Assembly (NCBI GenBank): GCA_023411215.1
Contig: JAEYOY010000030.1
Coordinates: forward strand, 25,947-89,946
Direction of reading: 5' to 3'
Source: Bacillota bacterium
GTDB lineage: Bacteria > Bacillota > Clostridia > Lachnospirales > Lachnospiraceae
Length of the DNA: 64,000 nt
The number at the start of each line of letters is the position of its first letter. Position 1 is the first letter of the stretch. This document shows, piece by piece, positions 48,818 through 57,679 of the stretch. The position numbers and the translations under genes were made by a program. A model generated the notes under the pieces. The model made no database searches. It saw only the letters and a program-made list of their open reading frames with translations, and had not been told where the DNA came from.

Positions 48818-51340
48818 ATGGTTAAGAAATTTATACTTGTATTTAAGACACATTTTGATATCGGTTTTACGGATTTGTCCAGCAGAGTAATCGATAAATA
48901 TGCGGATTCCATGCTGAAGGAAGTAATTGAAACCTGCAAAGCAACCCAGCATATGGGTCCGCTTAAGTATGTGTGGACGATGCCTTCCTGGCCTCTTAAG
49001 ATTATAACACAGCGGTGCAGCGAGGAGTTAAAGAAGGATCTGGAGCTGCTGATAGAAAGTGGTCAGATAGTATGGCATGCACTACCATTTACTTCGCATA
49101 CAGATTTTTGCAGCGCAGAGGAGTATGTCGAAGGATTGCAATTTGGTCGTGAGTTATCGATGCAATATAACAAGCCATATTCAATCGCAGCAAAAATGAC
49201 CGATGTTCCTGGACATGGAATCATGCTACCGCAGATTTTGGCGGGTGCAGGGGTTAAGTTTCTGCATCTGGGTTGCAATGAATTTGCGACTCCTCCTAAG
49301 CTGCCTTTTCTGTTTCACTGGCAGTCACCAAGCGGGGAGAAGGTATTGACGATGTATAGCAAGGGTGGATACGGTACCTCGCTAATTCCGCCGGAGGACT
49401 GGGATTACCCGGTGTGGATGTCACTTATGCAGACGCAGGACAACTGCGGACCGCAATCAGTCGAAGTAATACATAAATTAGTAGATGACATAAGAAAAAA
49501 ATATCCAGAGGCAGAGATTGTCTGTGGTTCATTGGATGATTTTTATAAAGAGCTTTCAAAGTATGATTTATCAATGCTTCCAACGGTAACCAAGGACCTG
49601 GCTGATACCTGGATTCATGGGATCGGTGCTTATCCTAAGGAAGTCAGTATGGTACGTGAAGCCAGAGAAGAGATGAAAAGACTTCAGGCGCTTCGGCTGA
49701 AACAACGTCTTGAGTCTGTACTTGAGACGGCGGATGACTATTCGACATTGCTCGATCAATATTATGAAGACATCGACCTTTTTGAAGAACACACCTGGGG
49801 AGCCGATGTTAAGACCTGGCTTGGTCCGAATCGCGTCTATCGAAAGAGGGATTTCCAGAAGGCAAAGCAAAAGGACAATTATAAATTTATGGAGAAGTCC
49901 TGGCAGGAACAACGGGACAGAGCAGACAACAGTGTACAAACGTTACAAAAGGTAAAGCTTCTTGTTAATGGCAGGAACGGTAATCAGATTAATTTATTTA
50001 ATCCGGGCAGCCGCTCCTATACCGGCTGGGTATCATTAAAATGCTTGAATAGAGAGCTGTCAGGCTGCGGCTTAATATACGGGGAGTCATCACTTCCAAT
50101 TACAAAAATAGATGGGGAGTGGTCATGCTTTGTATCTGAGCTACCTCCATTTGTAACAATACCGATTCATATTTCGGAAGGGTCCGAATATAATGGATCG
50201 TTGTTGTTGATCAAGTCAGAGAAGAAGGTTGTGATTGAAAATCATCGCTACCGCCTGCTTTTTTCTGAGAAAACGGGAGAAATCTCCGAGCTATATGACA
50301 AGAAATTGTCATCGATTCTATTGCAGAAGAACGAGGCTCGGTCCGTATTCGCGTATCAATATGATCGTTATGGGATTAATGATGTTACAAGGTATCTCAA
50401 AGACTATGCTTATCGCTTCTCTACCTGGGGGATTCAAGATTATGGCAGGGAGGCTTATCCGGAATGTGAGCATAGAACCTATAATCCCAAATTCCAGAAT
50501 TATTCCATAAATCTTGATACCCTGACCTTAAACTATGTGACCAGGGAAAGCTTCGAAAAATATGGAGATGCAGAGAAGGTGATGATTGAGATTACTTTAC
50601 CGCCAGCCGGTGATGAAATTTATCTTAATGTAAGCCTACAAAATAAAAGTGAGACACCTTATATTGAATCGGGCTCCATCCTTTTTCCCACCGATCATAA
50701 GAAGAAGGTCTATCGCGTAAATAAATCCAATACAGTCCTAGACCCGACTATCGATATTGAAGATGATGCAAATCATGTATTGTATTGCCTTGAGAATTAT
50801 ATATCAGCTACGGACGAAGAGAGTGGTATATGTATTGTTACGAAGGATACTCCCCTGGTGGCATTGGGTGAGACCGGAATATATCAGTATAGAAGAAGCT
50901 ATAGCTCGCCAGAGGAGCCGGTTATGTATTTTAATCTCTTTAATAATATGTGGGGTACTAATTTTCCTCAGTGGATTGGTGGAGATCTGAGCTACCGTTA
51001 CGTATTATATGGGTTCCGACAGGATAAAGAGGCAGATAATTTAGAGAGAGCCGTAATGCTGCAGGAAGGGGTCGAAGTAACCGACTACAGATTGGATAGG
51101 GACTGTCTAGCACTTCCGGAACATATGCAGCTCATTAACGTAAGAGAAGTGATGGGTGGATTAGTGATACGACTCAGGGAATTATCGGGAAGGTCAGAAA
51201 CCAGGAAGCTACGAATTGACGGCTATGATATTGTACCGATTGACTTAAATAACAATGCTTGCGGAAGTGAAATGCAGGAATTGCTGGAATTTGAAGCAAA
51301 GCCCTATGGCATCCATTCCTTCCTGTTGAAAAGAAGATAA
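48818..51340 (+). CDS. DUF5054 / GH38-like glycosidase
   Basis: 840 aa, no signal peptide. The N-terminus FILVFKTHFDIGFTDLSSRVIDKYADSML parallels the catalytic start of GH38 mannosidases (HxHxDxGWT), but the metal-site pattern is KTHFDIGFTD. TMPSWPLKIITQR, ALPFTSHTDFCSAEEYVEGL and MTDVPGHGIMLPQILAGAGVKFLHLGCN match the DUF5054 family as I recall it. The C-terminal half looks like beta-sandwich domains. This family is mostly uncharacterised; an alpha-mannosidase-like or other alpha-glycosidase function is inferred. The ATG at 48818 is chosen for AGAGG upstream and for the family N-terminus. Confidence 0.75.
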   Translation: MVKKFILVFKTHFDIGFTDLSSRVIDKYADSMLKEVIETCKATQHMGPLKYVWTMPSWPLKIITQRCSEELKKDLELLIESGQIVWHALPFTSHTDFCSAEEYVEGLQFGRELSMQYNKPYSIAAKMTDVPGHGIMLPQILAGAGVKFLHLGCNEFATPPKLPFLFHWQSPSGEKVLTMYSKGGYGTSLIPPEDWDYPVWMSLMQTQDNCGPQSVEVIHKLVDDIRKKYPEAEIVCGSLDDFYKELSKYDLSMLPTVTKDLADTWIHGIGAYPKEVSMVREAREEMKRLQALRLKQRLESVLETADDYSTLLDQYYEDIDLFEEHTWGADVKTWLGPNRVYRKRDFQKAKQKDNYKFMEKSWQEQRDRADNSVQTLQKVKLLVNGRNGNQINLFNPGSRSYTGWVSLKCLNRELSGCGLIYGESSLPITKIDGEWSCFVSELPPFVTIPIHISEGSEYNGSLLLIKSEKKVVIENHRYRLLFSEKTGEISELYDKKLSSILLQKNEARSVFAYQYDRYGINDVTRYLKDYAYRFSTWGIQDYGREAYPECEHRTYNPKFQNYSINLDTLTLNYVTRESFEKYGDAEKVMIEITLPPAGDEIYLNVSLQNKSETPYIESGSILFPTDHKKKVYRVNKSNTVLDPTIDIEDDANHVLYCLENYISATDEESGICIVTKDTPLVALGETGIYQYRRSYSSPEEPVMYFNLFNNMWGTNFPQWIGGDLSYRYVLYGFRQDKEADNLERAVMLQEGVEVTDYRLDRDCLALPEHMQLINVREVMGGLVIRLRELSGRSETRKLRIDGYDIVPIDLNNNACGSEMQELLEFEAKPYGIHSFLLKRR

Positions 51341-51433
51341 TTAGTAATAGATTGAAGCAAGAATAAGGCTTCAGGAATATATATTTTTGAATGATTTGAT
51401 AAGGAGCGGCTGTAAATTAAATCTTGTGATTTC

Positions 51434-51523
51434 GAATGTCAGTGATGGACATTCGAGGAGAAGCATAGATGTTTTATAGACGCTCTTTGCATATAGCAAG
51501 AAAGAAAACGAACGATAAGTAAC
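51434..51523 (+). promoter_or_regulatory. Hairpin and 17-codon leader ORF before the metallo-hydrolase gene
   Basis: CGAATGTC (51434-51441) pairs with GACATTCG (51449-51456) and is followed directly by AGGAGA and an ATG at 51470. The ATG opens a 17-codon basic frame (MFYRRSLHIARKKTNDK) that stops 25 bases before the real gene. It resembles the arrangement at 48669. Confidence 0.3.
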
Positions 51524-51547
51524 AGATTAGAAAGGTAGGAATTGTAG

Positions 51548-52369
51548 ATGAAATTAACTTATTACGGAACGGGTGCCGGTGAGGGCTGGCCCGGAGTATT
51601 TTGTAACTGTGAGATATGCAAGGAGGCAAAAAGGCTTAAAGGTAAGAATATCCGAACACGATCGCAGGCGCTGATCAATGATGATTTACTGATTGATTTA
51701 ACACCGGATACGAATATGCATAGTCTCGTATATGGTCTGGATCTGGAGAGGATAAATCATCTGCTGGTAACCCATAGTCATACGGATCACTTTCACCCGT
51801 CGGATTTGGAGATGCTCAGAGAACCCTTTGCCCATCAACGTGATTTGTTTCATGTCTATGGAAATGATCGTGTTAAAAATAGGATATGGTCCGAGGTTCC
51901 TGATGTTGAAAAGGTGGAGGACTGCTTTGCTTTTCATAAGGTAGAACCATTTAAAAAGATATCAATTAAGGACTATACTGTGGTTCCGTTGTTAGCCCTG
52001 CATGACAGGCGGGAAGAATGTCTTATCTATGAGATTATTCAAGGAAATAAGGCAATGCTGTATGCACATGATACCGGAGCGCTCCCCTCTGAGACAATGG
52101 ATTATCTAACAAATAACAAGATTTATCTGGATCTTGTGAGTCTGGATTGTACTACGCAGAGTGAAGAAGACGGGAAAAATCATATGGGACTTGTGGACGC
52201 AGTGAAGGAACGAAAGCGCTTAATTGATAATGGATTAGCGGATGGTAATACAAAATGGATTGTGAATCATTTCTCACATAACGGGGGATGGCTGCATGAT
52301 AAGATGGTGGAAGAAGCCGACAAGGTAGGCTTCTTAGTATCCTATGATGGTATGGTGATAGAGGTATAG
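51548..52369 (+). CDS. Metallo-beta-lactamase-fold hydrolase
   Basis: 273-aa cytoplasmic protein. The MBL metal motif is THSHTDHFHPSD (His76, His78, Asp80, His81), and later ligands are probably the His of LLALHDRREE, the Asp of YAHDTGALP and the His of VNHFSHNGG. The N-terminus YYGTGAGEGWPGVFCNCEICKEAKR resembles the PhnP/PqqB-like branch, with its CNCxxC cysteine pair. It could cleave a phosphodiester or a lactone. Its position between DUF5054 and GH36 genes ties it to the glycan pathway; the substrate is unknown. Confidence 0.8.
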   Translation: MKLTYYGTGAGEGWPGVFCNCEICKEAKRLKGKNIRTRSQALINDDLLIDLTPDTNMHSLVYGLDLERINHLLVTHSHTDHFHPSDLEMLREPFAHQRDLFHVYGNDRVKNRIWSEVPDVEKVEDCFAFHKVEPFKKISIKDYTVVPLLALHDRREECLIYEIIQGNKAMLYAHDTGALPSETMDYLTNNKIYLDLVSLDCTTQSEEDGKNHMGLVDAVKERKRLIDNGLADGNTKWIVNHFSHNGGWLHDKMVEEADKVGFLVSYDGMVIEV

Positions 52370-52397
52370 AAGATAGTTAGTGCTAAAGGAGATAAAA

Positions 52398-54590
52398 ATG
52401 GGAATTAAGTATAATGAAGAAAACCGTATCTTTAAGTTGGATACACCAAAGTCAACCTACATGATCGGCATCGTTGATAATGAGAATTTCATTGGGCATA
52501 TCTACTATGGTAAGAGAGTAATGGATGAAGATCTTAGTTATCTATTACGTACCGATAATGGGGCAAAGGCTCCGTCAAGAAATAATCGGGACAGGGTTTC
52601 CTTTATGGATAGCTTTCCGATGGAGTATTCAACGCATGGAATCGGTGACTTTCGTGAAACCTGTCTCAGTGTTAAATCGAAGCTTGGTCATTCTGCCTGC
52701 AGCATAGCGTATGTTACTCATAGCATCTATCCTGGTAAGCCGAAGCTTGAGGGTCTGCCATCAACCTTTGGTGATTCTGAGTCCTGTACTACATTGGAGC
52801 TCTATTGTGAAGATAAGGTACTAAAGCTACAGATTATTCTACTTTATACCGTATTCGAGGAACTGGATGTAATTACCCGAAGTGTTCGTATCAGGAACGC
52901 TTCAGAGGATTGTATCTATCTGACAAAGGTGCTGTCTGCCTGCCTGGATATGGATAATCGAGAATATGATATGTTGACTCTTTATGGCCTCTGGTCTAGG
53001 GAGAGAATGATAAACCGCAGAAGAATTACAGACGGAAAGCAATTGATCTCATCCCTCCGAGGGGTGTCCTCTCATCAGGAACAGCCATTTTTAGCTATTA
53101 TGGATAAGGATGCAAATGATGATCAAGGTGAAGTATTTGGTATGAATCTGGTATATTCGGGTAATTTCATGGCGCAGGCTGAAATAACGCAGTTTGGCTT
53201 ACTGCGGGCAACCATCGGCATCAATCCGGTGGACTTTAGCTGGAAGCTTGAGCAGGGTGAAAGCTTTATTTCTCCCGAAGCAGTGCTGGTCTATTCCTCA
53301 GAGGGTATTGGTCAGATGACGAGAACCTTCCATGATTTATATCGTTCCCACCTGATCCGGGGAGAATATCGAGACAAAAAACGTCCGATATTAATCAATA
53401 ATTGGGAAGCAACCTATTTTGATTTTGATAGTGAGAAGTTGCTTAATATTGCAAGAGAAGCTTCCAAACTAGGAATCGAGATGCTGGTAATCGATGACGG
53501 CTGGTTCGGAGCGAGAAATGATGATAATAGTGCTCTCGGTGACTGGGTGGTAAATGAAGAGAAGATCAAGGGTGGCATGAAGAACCTGGCAGCAGAGGTG
53601 AATAAATTAGGAATGAAGCTGGGTCTATGGTTTGAGCCGGAGATGATATCTCCGGATTCAGATCTATACCGAGCTCATCCGGATTGGGCTATACAGATCC
53701 CCGGAAGAGTCGGAGCGCTTAACAGAAACCAGTATGTGTTAGATATATCAAGGAAAGAAATCAGAGACGCAATCTACGACAGTATATCCAAGGTTCTTCG
53801 ATCAGCGAACATTGAGTATGTCAAATGGGATATGAACCGTTCCTTGACCGATCTTGGCAGTGCATGCCTTGAGACGGATACCCAGGGTGAGCTCTACCAT
53901 CGTTATGTTCTCGGCTTATATGAGCTGCAGGAACGTCTGATCAATGATTTCCCGAAGCTGCTGCTTGAGAACTGCTCCAGCGGCGGAGGAAGATTTGATC
54001 CCGGTATGTTATATTACAGCCCGCAGATCTGGTGTTCTGATGATACGGATGCGATAGAGAGACTCAGTATTCAAGAGGGAACAGCACTGATATATCCACT
54101 GTCTGCCATGGGAGCGCATATCGCAGATTGTCCCAGTCATTCCAATGGTCGATGCACACCGTTTGAAACCAGAGGCTATGTTGCCCTTGCTGGAACCTTC
54201 GGTTATGAGCTGGATATTAGGAAGATACCCGAAGAGGATCGACAGCTTATTCCCAGACAGGTAGCTATGTATCATAAATACAATGATTTAGTTCGCACTG
54301 GTGACTATCACCGGATTGCCTCCTATCAAAGCAATCATGAGTATGATTGTATCCAAGTAGTGTCTAAGGATAAGAAGGAGGCGTTGGTTACCTATATTCA
54401 GGTAATGGCTCGACCGAACTACAGCACACGCCGCGTTCGCCTGAAGGGTCTTTGCGAGAATACAATTTATCGTATCGAAGAGACAGGGGTGGAACTAAGC
54501 GGAGGTGCGTTGATGCATGCGGGTCTTGCTATTGATAACATGTGGGGGGATTACTTGGGTAAACTGATACATATTATGGCTATTTGTTAA
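52398..54590 (+). CDS. Alpha-galactosidase, glycoside hydrolase family 36
   Basis: Retaining alpha-galactosidase of 730 aa, cytoplasmic. An N-terminal beta-supersandwich (about 1-320) precedes the TIM barrel. The nucleophile is the Asp of VKWDMNRSLTD (about 478) and the acid/base is in WCSDDTDAIERL (about 548). The substrate-site motifs IDDGWFG, GLWFEPEMISPDSDLYRAHPDW and LLENCSSGGGRFD are complete. The ATG at 52398 has AAAGGAGA five bases upstream. It removes terminal alpha-galactose from oligosaccharides such as raffinose, galactinol or galactomannan fragments. The next gene is unrelated, so this likely ends the glycan operon. Confidence 0.93.
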   Translation: MGIKYNEENRIFKLDTPKSTYMIGIVDNENFIGHIYYGKRVMDEDLSYLLRTDNGAKAPSRNNRDRVSFMDSFPMEYSTHGIGDFRETCLSVKSKLGHSACSIAYVTHSIYPGKPKLEGLPSTFGDSESCTTLELYCEDKVLKLQIILLYTVFEELDVITRSVRIRNASEDCIYLTKVLSACLDMDNREYDMLTLYGLWSRERMINRRRITDGKQLISSLRGVSSHQEQPFLAIMDKDANDDQGEVFGMNLVYSGNFMAQAEITQFGLLRATIGINPVDFSWKLEQGESFISPEAVLVYSSEGIGQMTRTFHDLYRSHLIRGEYRDKKRPILINNWEATYFDFDSEKLLNIAREASKLGIEMLVIDDGWFGARNDDNSALGDWVVNEEKIKGGMKNLAAEVNKLGMKLGLWFEPEMISPDSDLYRAHPDWAIQIPGRVGALNRNQYVLDISRKEIRDAIYDSISKVLRSANIEYVKWDMNRSLTDLGSACLETDTQGELYHRYVLGLYELQERLINDFPKLLLENCSSGGGRFDPGMLYYSPQIWCSDDTDAIERLSIQEGTALIYPLSAMGAHIADCPSHSNGRCTPFETRGYVALAGTFGYELDIRKIPEEDRQLIPRQVAMYHKYNDLVRTGDYHRIASYQSNHEYDCIQVVSKDKKEALVTYIQVMARPNYSTRRVRLKGLCENTIYRIEETGVELSGGALMHAGLAIDNMWGDYLGKLIHIMAIC

Positions 54591-54637
54591 CACTGGCGGA
54601 AGGCATCGATGTATGTGATTAGAAAGAAGGTTGAGTG

Positions 54638-55321
54638 ATGCTAGAGGAATTGATGGCAATGAATATTGAGACAACAGTACTGAGGCTGGTGTTGGCTCTA
54701 CTATGTGGTGGAGTACTGGGAATTGAACGTGGCAGAAAAAGGAGACCGGCAGGTTTTCGTACCTATATGTTGGTATGCCTGGGAGCAGCTCTCGTTATGA
54801 TGACGAATGAATATATTTCTGAGACATATGGTACCAGTGATGTGGCAAGAATGGGTGCTCAGGTAATCAGTGGAATAGGTTTCCTGGGAGCCGGGACAAT
54901 AATCGTAACCGGACATAATCGTGTCAGAGGGCTGACAACTGCTGCCGGCTTATGGGCAGCTGCCTGTATCGGACTGGCGATAGGTATTGGATATTATGCT
55001 GGAGCGATTATTGGATGTGTCATGATCTTTGTTGCTATGGCGGCGTTACATAATTTAGACGAGAGAGTTATGGCTGATACGAAGGTAATGAATCTATATA
55101 TTGAATTCGAGAAGCTGACATATGTCGGACAGTTTATAGAATTTCTGAAAGAGAGAGATATAAAGGTAAGTGATATGGAAATATCCAGATCGAATGCCCT
55201 GAATGAAGCAGGAACCGCAACGCTCATGACGATTAAGCTTCCTAAGAAGCAGTCTCATGCAACAATTTTAGGAACCTTGAATTGTGCAGATGGTGTTAAC
55301 TATATGGAAGAGGTATCTTAA
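54638..55321 (+). CDS. MgtC/SapB-family membrane protein
   Basis: 227 aa. The N-terminal membrane domain has about four helices with the signature LLCGGVLGIERGRKRRPAGFRTYMLVCLGAALVM and VISGIGFLGAGTIIVTGHNRVRGLTTAAGLWAAACIGLAIG, typical of MgtC/SapB. A C-terminal cytoplasmic ACT-like domain (about 145-227) follows. The family is linked to magnesium limitation and ATP synthase or membrane-potential control; the exact role in clostridia is unclear. The ATG at 54638 has AGAAGG upstream. It is followed by a hairpin repeat and a bidirectional terminator. Confidence 0.88.
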   Translation: MLEELMAMNIETTVLRLVLALLCGGVLGIERGRKRRPAGFRTYMLVCLGAALVMMTNEYISETYGTSDVARMGAQVISGIGFLGAGTIIVTGHNRVRGLTTAAGLWAAACIGLAIGIGYYAGAIIGCVMIFVAMAALHNLDERVMADTKVMNLYIEFEKLTYVGQFIEFLKERDIKVSDMEISRSNALNEAGTATLMTIKLPKKQSHATILGTLNCADGVNYMEEVS

Positions 55322-55356
55322 TCCGTATGATAAGAAACGACCCCTGTTAAAAAGAC

Positions 55357-55401
55357 TTATGACAATAGAAAGCACGCTTCGCAAACTTTCTATTGTCATA
55401 A
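55357..55401. repeat. 45-base intergenic hairpin repeat, best copy
   Basis: Perfect 16-base arms (55357-55372 and 55386-55401, TTATGACAATAGAAAG and its complement) around a 13-base loop CACGCTTCGCAAA. The reverse complement loop contains GCGAAGC. Sister copies lie at 30053-30097 and 40331-40375, with degenerate ones at 20831 and 24884. Confidence 0.75.
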
Positions 55402-55405
55402 ATAA

Positions 55406-55438
55406 AAAATGAAAGCCAATTTGAATGGCTTTCATTTT
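55406..55438. terminator. Bidirectional terminator between mgtC-like gene and iolG
   Basis: Perfect 13-base stem (55406-55418 with 55426-55438) flanked by A and T runs; the two genes converge here. Confidence 0.88.
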
Positions 55439-55471
55439 TACCACTTATATTTTGAAAGGGGTGGAATAGTA

Positions 55472-56485
55472 TCACATGATGATTTCAGAAAGTTGTACCG
55501 GGCGATTTTCCTCAAGTGACTTTTTAGCTGCCTTTGCAATCAATACCGGTTGTAATCCGTCGTTGATATTAACAGGAACCTCTGTATTGTTAATTACTGC
55601 TTGAACGAACAGGGATACTTCTTTGGAGAAGGAAGCCATATAGCGCTCAAGGAAGAAGTATAACGGTTTTTCACCTGTGACACCGGATGAAGTACTGAGA
55701 ACAGCGGTAGAGCCTGCATCATTGGTAACTGCAACCTGCCCTTTAGAACCGAAGACCTCGGCACGTTGGTCATAACCATAATCTGCTTTGCGGGAGTTGT
55801 CAATGACAGCAAGAGCGCCATTCGCCAGCTTAAGATTGATAATAGCAGTATCAATGTCGCCTGCATCTTTGATAGCGGGATTTACTAAGGCAGTGCCGCT
55901 TGCATATACTTCGACTACATCGCTGGAGGTCAGATATCGAACCATATCAAAGTCATGAATGGTCATATCTAGGAACATTCCGCCGGATACCTTGACATAC
56001 TCAATCGGAGGAGCCTCAGGATCTCTTGAAGTAACCTTAACAATATGGACATCACCAATCTTTCCTTCCTCAACAGCATGTTTGACTGCCTCAAAATTAT
56101 GATCGAAACGACGGTTAAAACCAACTTGGAATTTTACACTGGATTTGCTAAGAGCCTCCATAACAGCCTTAATCTTTGATAAATCCTGTGAGATAGGCTT
56201 CTCACAGAACACGTGCTTGTTCGCCTTGATTGCTTCTATCGCGATATCAGCATGTGTATCTGTTGAGGAGCAAATAAGAACTGCCTGAATTTTGTCGTCC
56301 AGCAGGATGTTGTGGTAATCCGTATGGACCTCCTGTATTCCTAAGCTATTTGCCCATGCTGTAGTTGCTTCATTCATATAGGGATCTGCGATTGCAGTCA
56401 CCTTCGCATCCTTCACATGATATGTAATACTTTCGGCATGTACTTTACCGATTCTTCCTGCGCCAATAATACCGATATTTAACAT
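55472..56485 (-). CDS. iolG: myo-Inositol 2-dehydrogenase
   Basis: NAD-dependent enzyme of the Gfo/Idh/MocA family that oxidises myo-inositol to scyllo-inosose, the first step of the iol pathway. 337 aa. The Rossmann motif is IGIIGAGRIGKVHAES; the catalytic Lys is in VFCEKPISQDL, and DMTIHDFDMVRYL holds the active-site Asp and His. The start is close to GAAGGGAAATG. It is divergent from the iolR-like gene with the rest of the pathway on the other side, so the two directions probably share a control region at 56486-56692. The regulator encoded next door is its likely repressor. Confidence 0.92.
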   Translation of the reverse strand: MLNIGIIGAGRIGKVHAESITYHVKDAKVTAIADPYMNEATTAWANSLGIQEVHTDYHNILLDDKIQAVLICSSTDTHADIAIEAIKANKHVFCEKPISQDLSKIKAVMEALSKSSVKFQVGFNRRFDHNFEAVKHAVEEGKIGDVHIVKVTSRDPEAPPIEYVKVSGGMFLDMTIHDFDMVRYLTSSDVVEVYASGTALVNPAIKDAGDIDTAIINLKLANGALAVIDNSRKADYGYDQRAEVFGSKGQVAVTNDAGSTAVLSTSSGVTGEKPLYFFLERYMASFSKEVSLFVQAVINNTEVPVNINDGLQPVLIAKAAKKSLEENRPVQLSEIIM

Positions 56486-56692
56486 GATTTCATTTCCCTT
56501 CTTATAAAAATGGTATATTCTTATTAATATGCTTAGATTATATCATGATTATTATTGTAATACAACTAAAAGTTAATTAAAACATATTAAAAATATATCA
56601 AAAACAATCCTGACTTAACAAAGTATATTGATTTATTATCACAATATGGTAATATATATTTAGTTGATGATGCAATATACGGAGGTTAATAA
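56486..56692. promoter_or_regulatory. Divergent control region between iolG and the iolR-like gene
   Basis: 207 AT-rich bases. AAAACATATTAAAAATATAT near 56580 and AATATATATTTA near 56650 are similar but no exact palindrome could be fixed. The start of the regulator gene has GGAGG eight bases upstream. Confidence 0.4.
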
Positions 56693-57469
56693 ATGGGAAT
56701 GAAATCAATTCGGATCAAGCAGATGGAACAATATATTGTGGAACATGATCTGGTATCCATGGATGAATTACGAAGCAAATTTAATATATCAATGAATACG
56801 GTTCGATTAGATGTTGCTCAGCTCGTGAGCAAGGGAGCTATTCGTAAAGTGTATGGAGGTGTCTGTAGTAATCAGAAAGGAAATTTGGTCCCATTCGAAG
56901 AGAGACAGGGTAAGAATATTCAAGGTAAAATTGCTTGTGGTATAGCTGCAGCAAAGCTGATTGAGGATGGAGATATCATCTTCATTGACTCAGGAACTAC
57001 CACGATGTACATGGTTGATTATATGAGGGAATGCAACGCAGTAACGGTAATAACCAACAACCTGAATGTGATTAACCGGGCGATTGCAATACCGAATATC
57101 AATTTGATCTGTCTGCCCGGCACTCTTGAGAGAAAGACGAATTCCTTCGCTTCTGCGGATACGGTTCGTGCGCTGGAAAAGTATAATATAAACAAAGCAT
57201 TCATGGCTTCTTCCGGAATTACTCATAGTGGGATGGTAACCAATGCATCGCCATTGGAGTATGAGATCAAGAAGGCTGCGATTGCCGGCAGTCATCAGAC
57301 GATTCTGATGATTGACTCATCGAAATACGGTAAGAGCGGAATGCTCACCTATGCAAATCTCTCAGAGATGAAGAAGGTGATAGTAGATGAGGAGGTCAAT
57401 CCTGCACTGCTCTCTTTATTTGAGAAGAATAATGTGGAAGTGATTATTGCACCGTTTCCACAGGAGTGA
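56693..57469 (+). CDS. DeoR/GlpR-family regulator, probable inositol operon repressor
   Basis: 258 aa. The N-terminal DeoR helix-turn-helix is RIKQMEQYIVEHDLVSMDELRSKFNISMNTVRLDVAQLVSKGAIRKVYGG. The sugar-phosphate sensor domain follows, with IFIDSGTTTMYMVDYM and VITNNLNVINRAI (DeoRC motif). It lies between iolG and iolJ. In bacilli the iol genes are controlled by the DeoR-family IolR, which is released by a phosphorylated iol intermediate. This is the obvious counterpart, although the name is inferred from context. Confidence 0.85.
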   Translation: MGMKSIRIKQMEQYIVEHDLVSMDELRSKFNISMNTVRLDVAQLVSKGAIRKVYGGVCSNQKGNLVPFEERQGKNIQGKIACGIAAAKLIEDGDIIFIDSGTTTMYMVDYMRECNAVTVITNNLNVINRAIAIPNINLICLPGTLERKTNSFASADTVRALEKYNINKAFMASSGITHSGMVTNASPLEYEIKKAAIAGSHQTILMIDSSKYGKSGMLTYANLSEMKKVIVDEEVNPALLSLFEKNNVEVIIAPFPQE

Positions 57470-57527
57470 GCTTCACAGTGATGGCTGTTTATAAAGTATA
57501 TTTCCAAAGGAATAGATGATAGACTTG

Positions 57528-57572
57528 ACTCCCTGGATTGGTAAGTTTTTATTACTAACCTGGGAGTTTTTT
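57528..57572 (+). terminator. Terminator of the iolR-like gene
   Basis: Imperfect 16-17-base stem ACTCCCTGG...CCTGGGAGT (57528-57544 with 57552-57567) followed by a T run. It separates the regulator from the catabolic operon. Confidence 0.75.
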
Positions 57573-57584
57573 GAGTAAATTCAA

Positions 57585-57613
57585 TTGACTAAACGGGATA
57601 TTTGTGGTAGATT
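57585..57613 (+). promoter_or_regulatory. Promoter of the iolJCBDEA operon
   Basis: TTGACT (57585-57590), a 17-base spacer and TAGATT (57608-57613), about 67 bases before the iolJ ATG. Confidence 0.7.
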
Positions 57614-57679
57614 ATTGTTAAATGATTGGTAAGTTATTAATAAATCTCTGATTTATAGGAGGGAAGGGTAAGTTCACAA

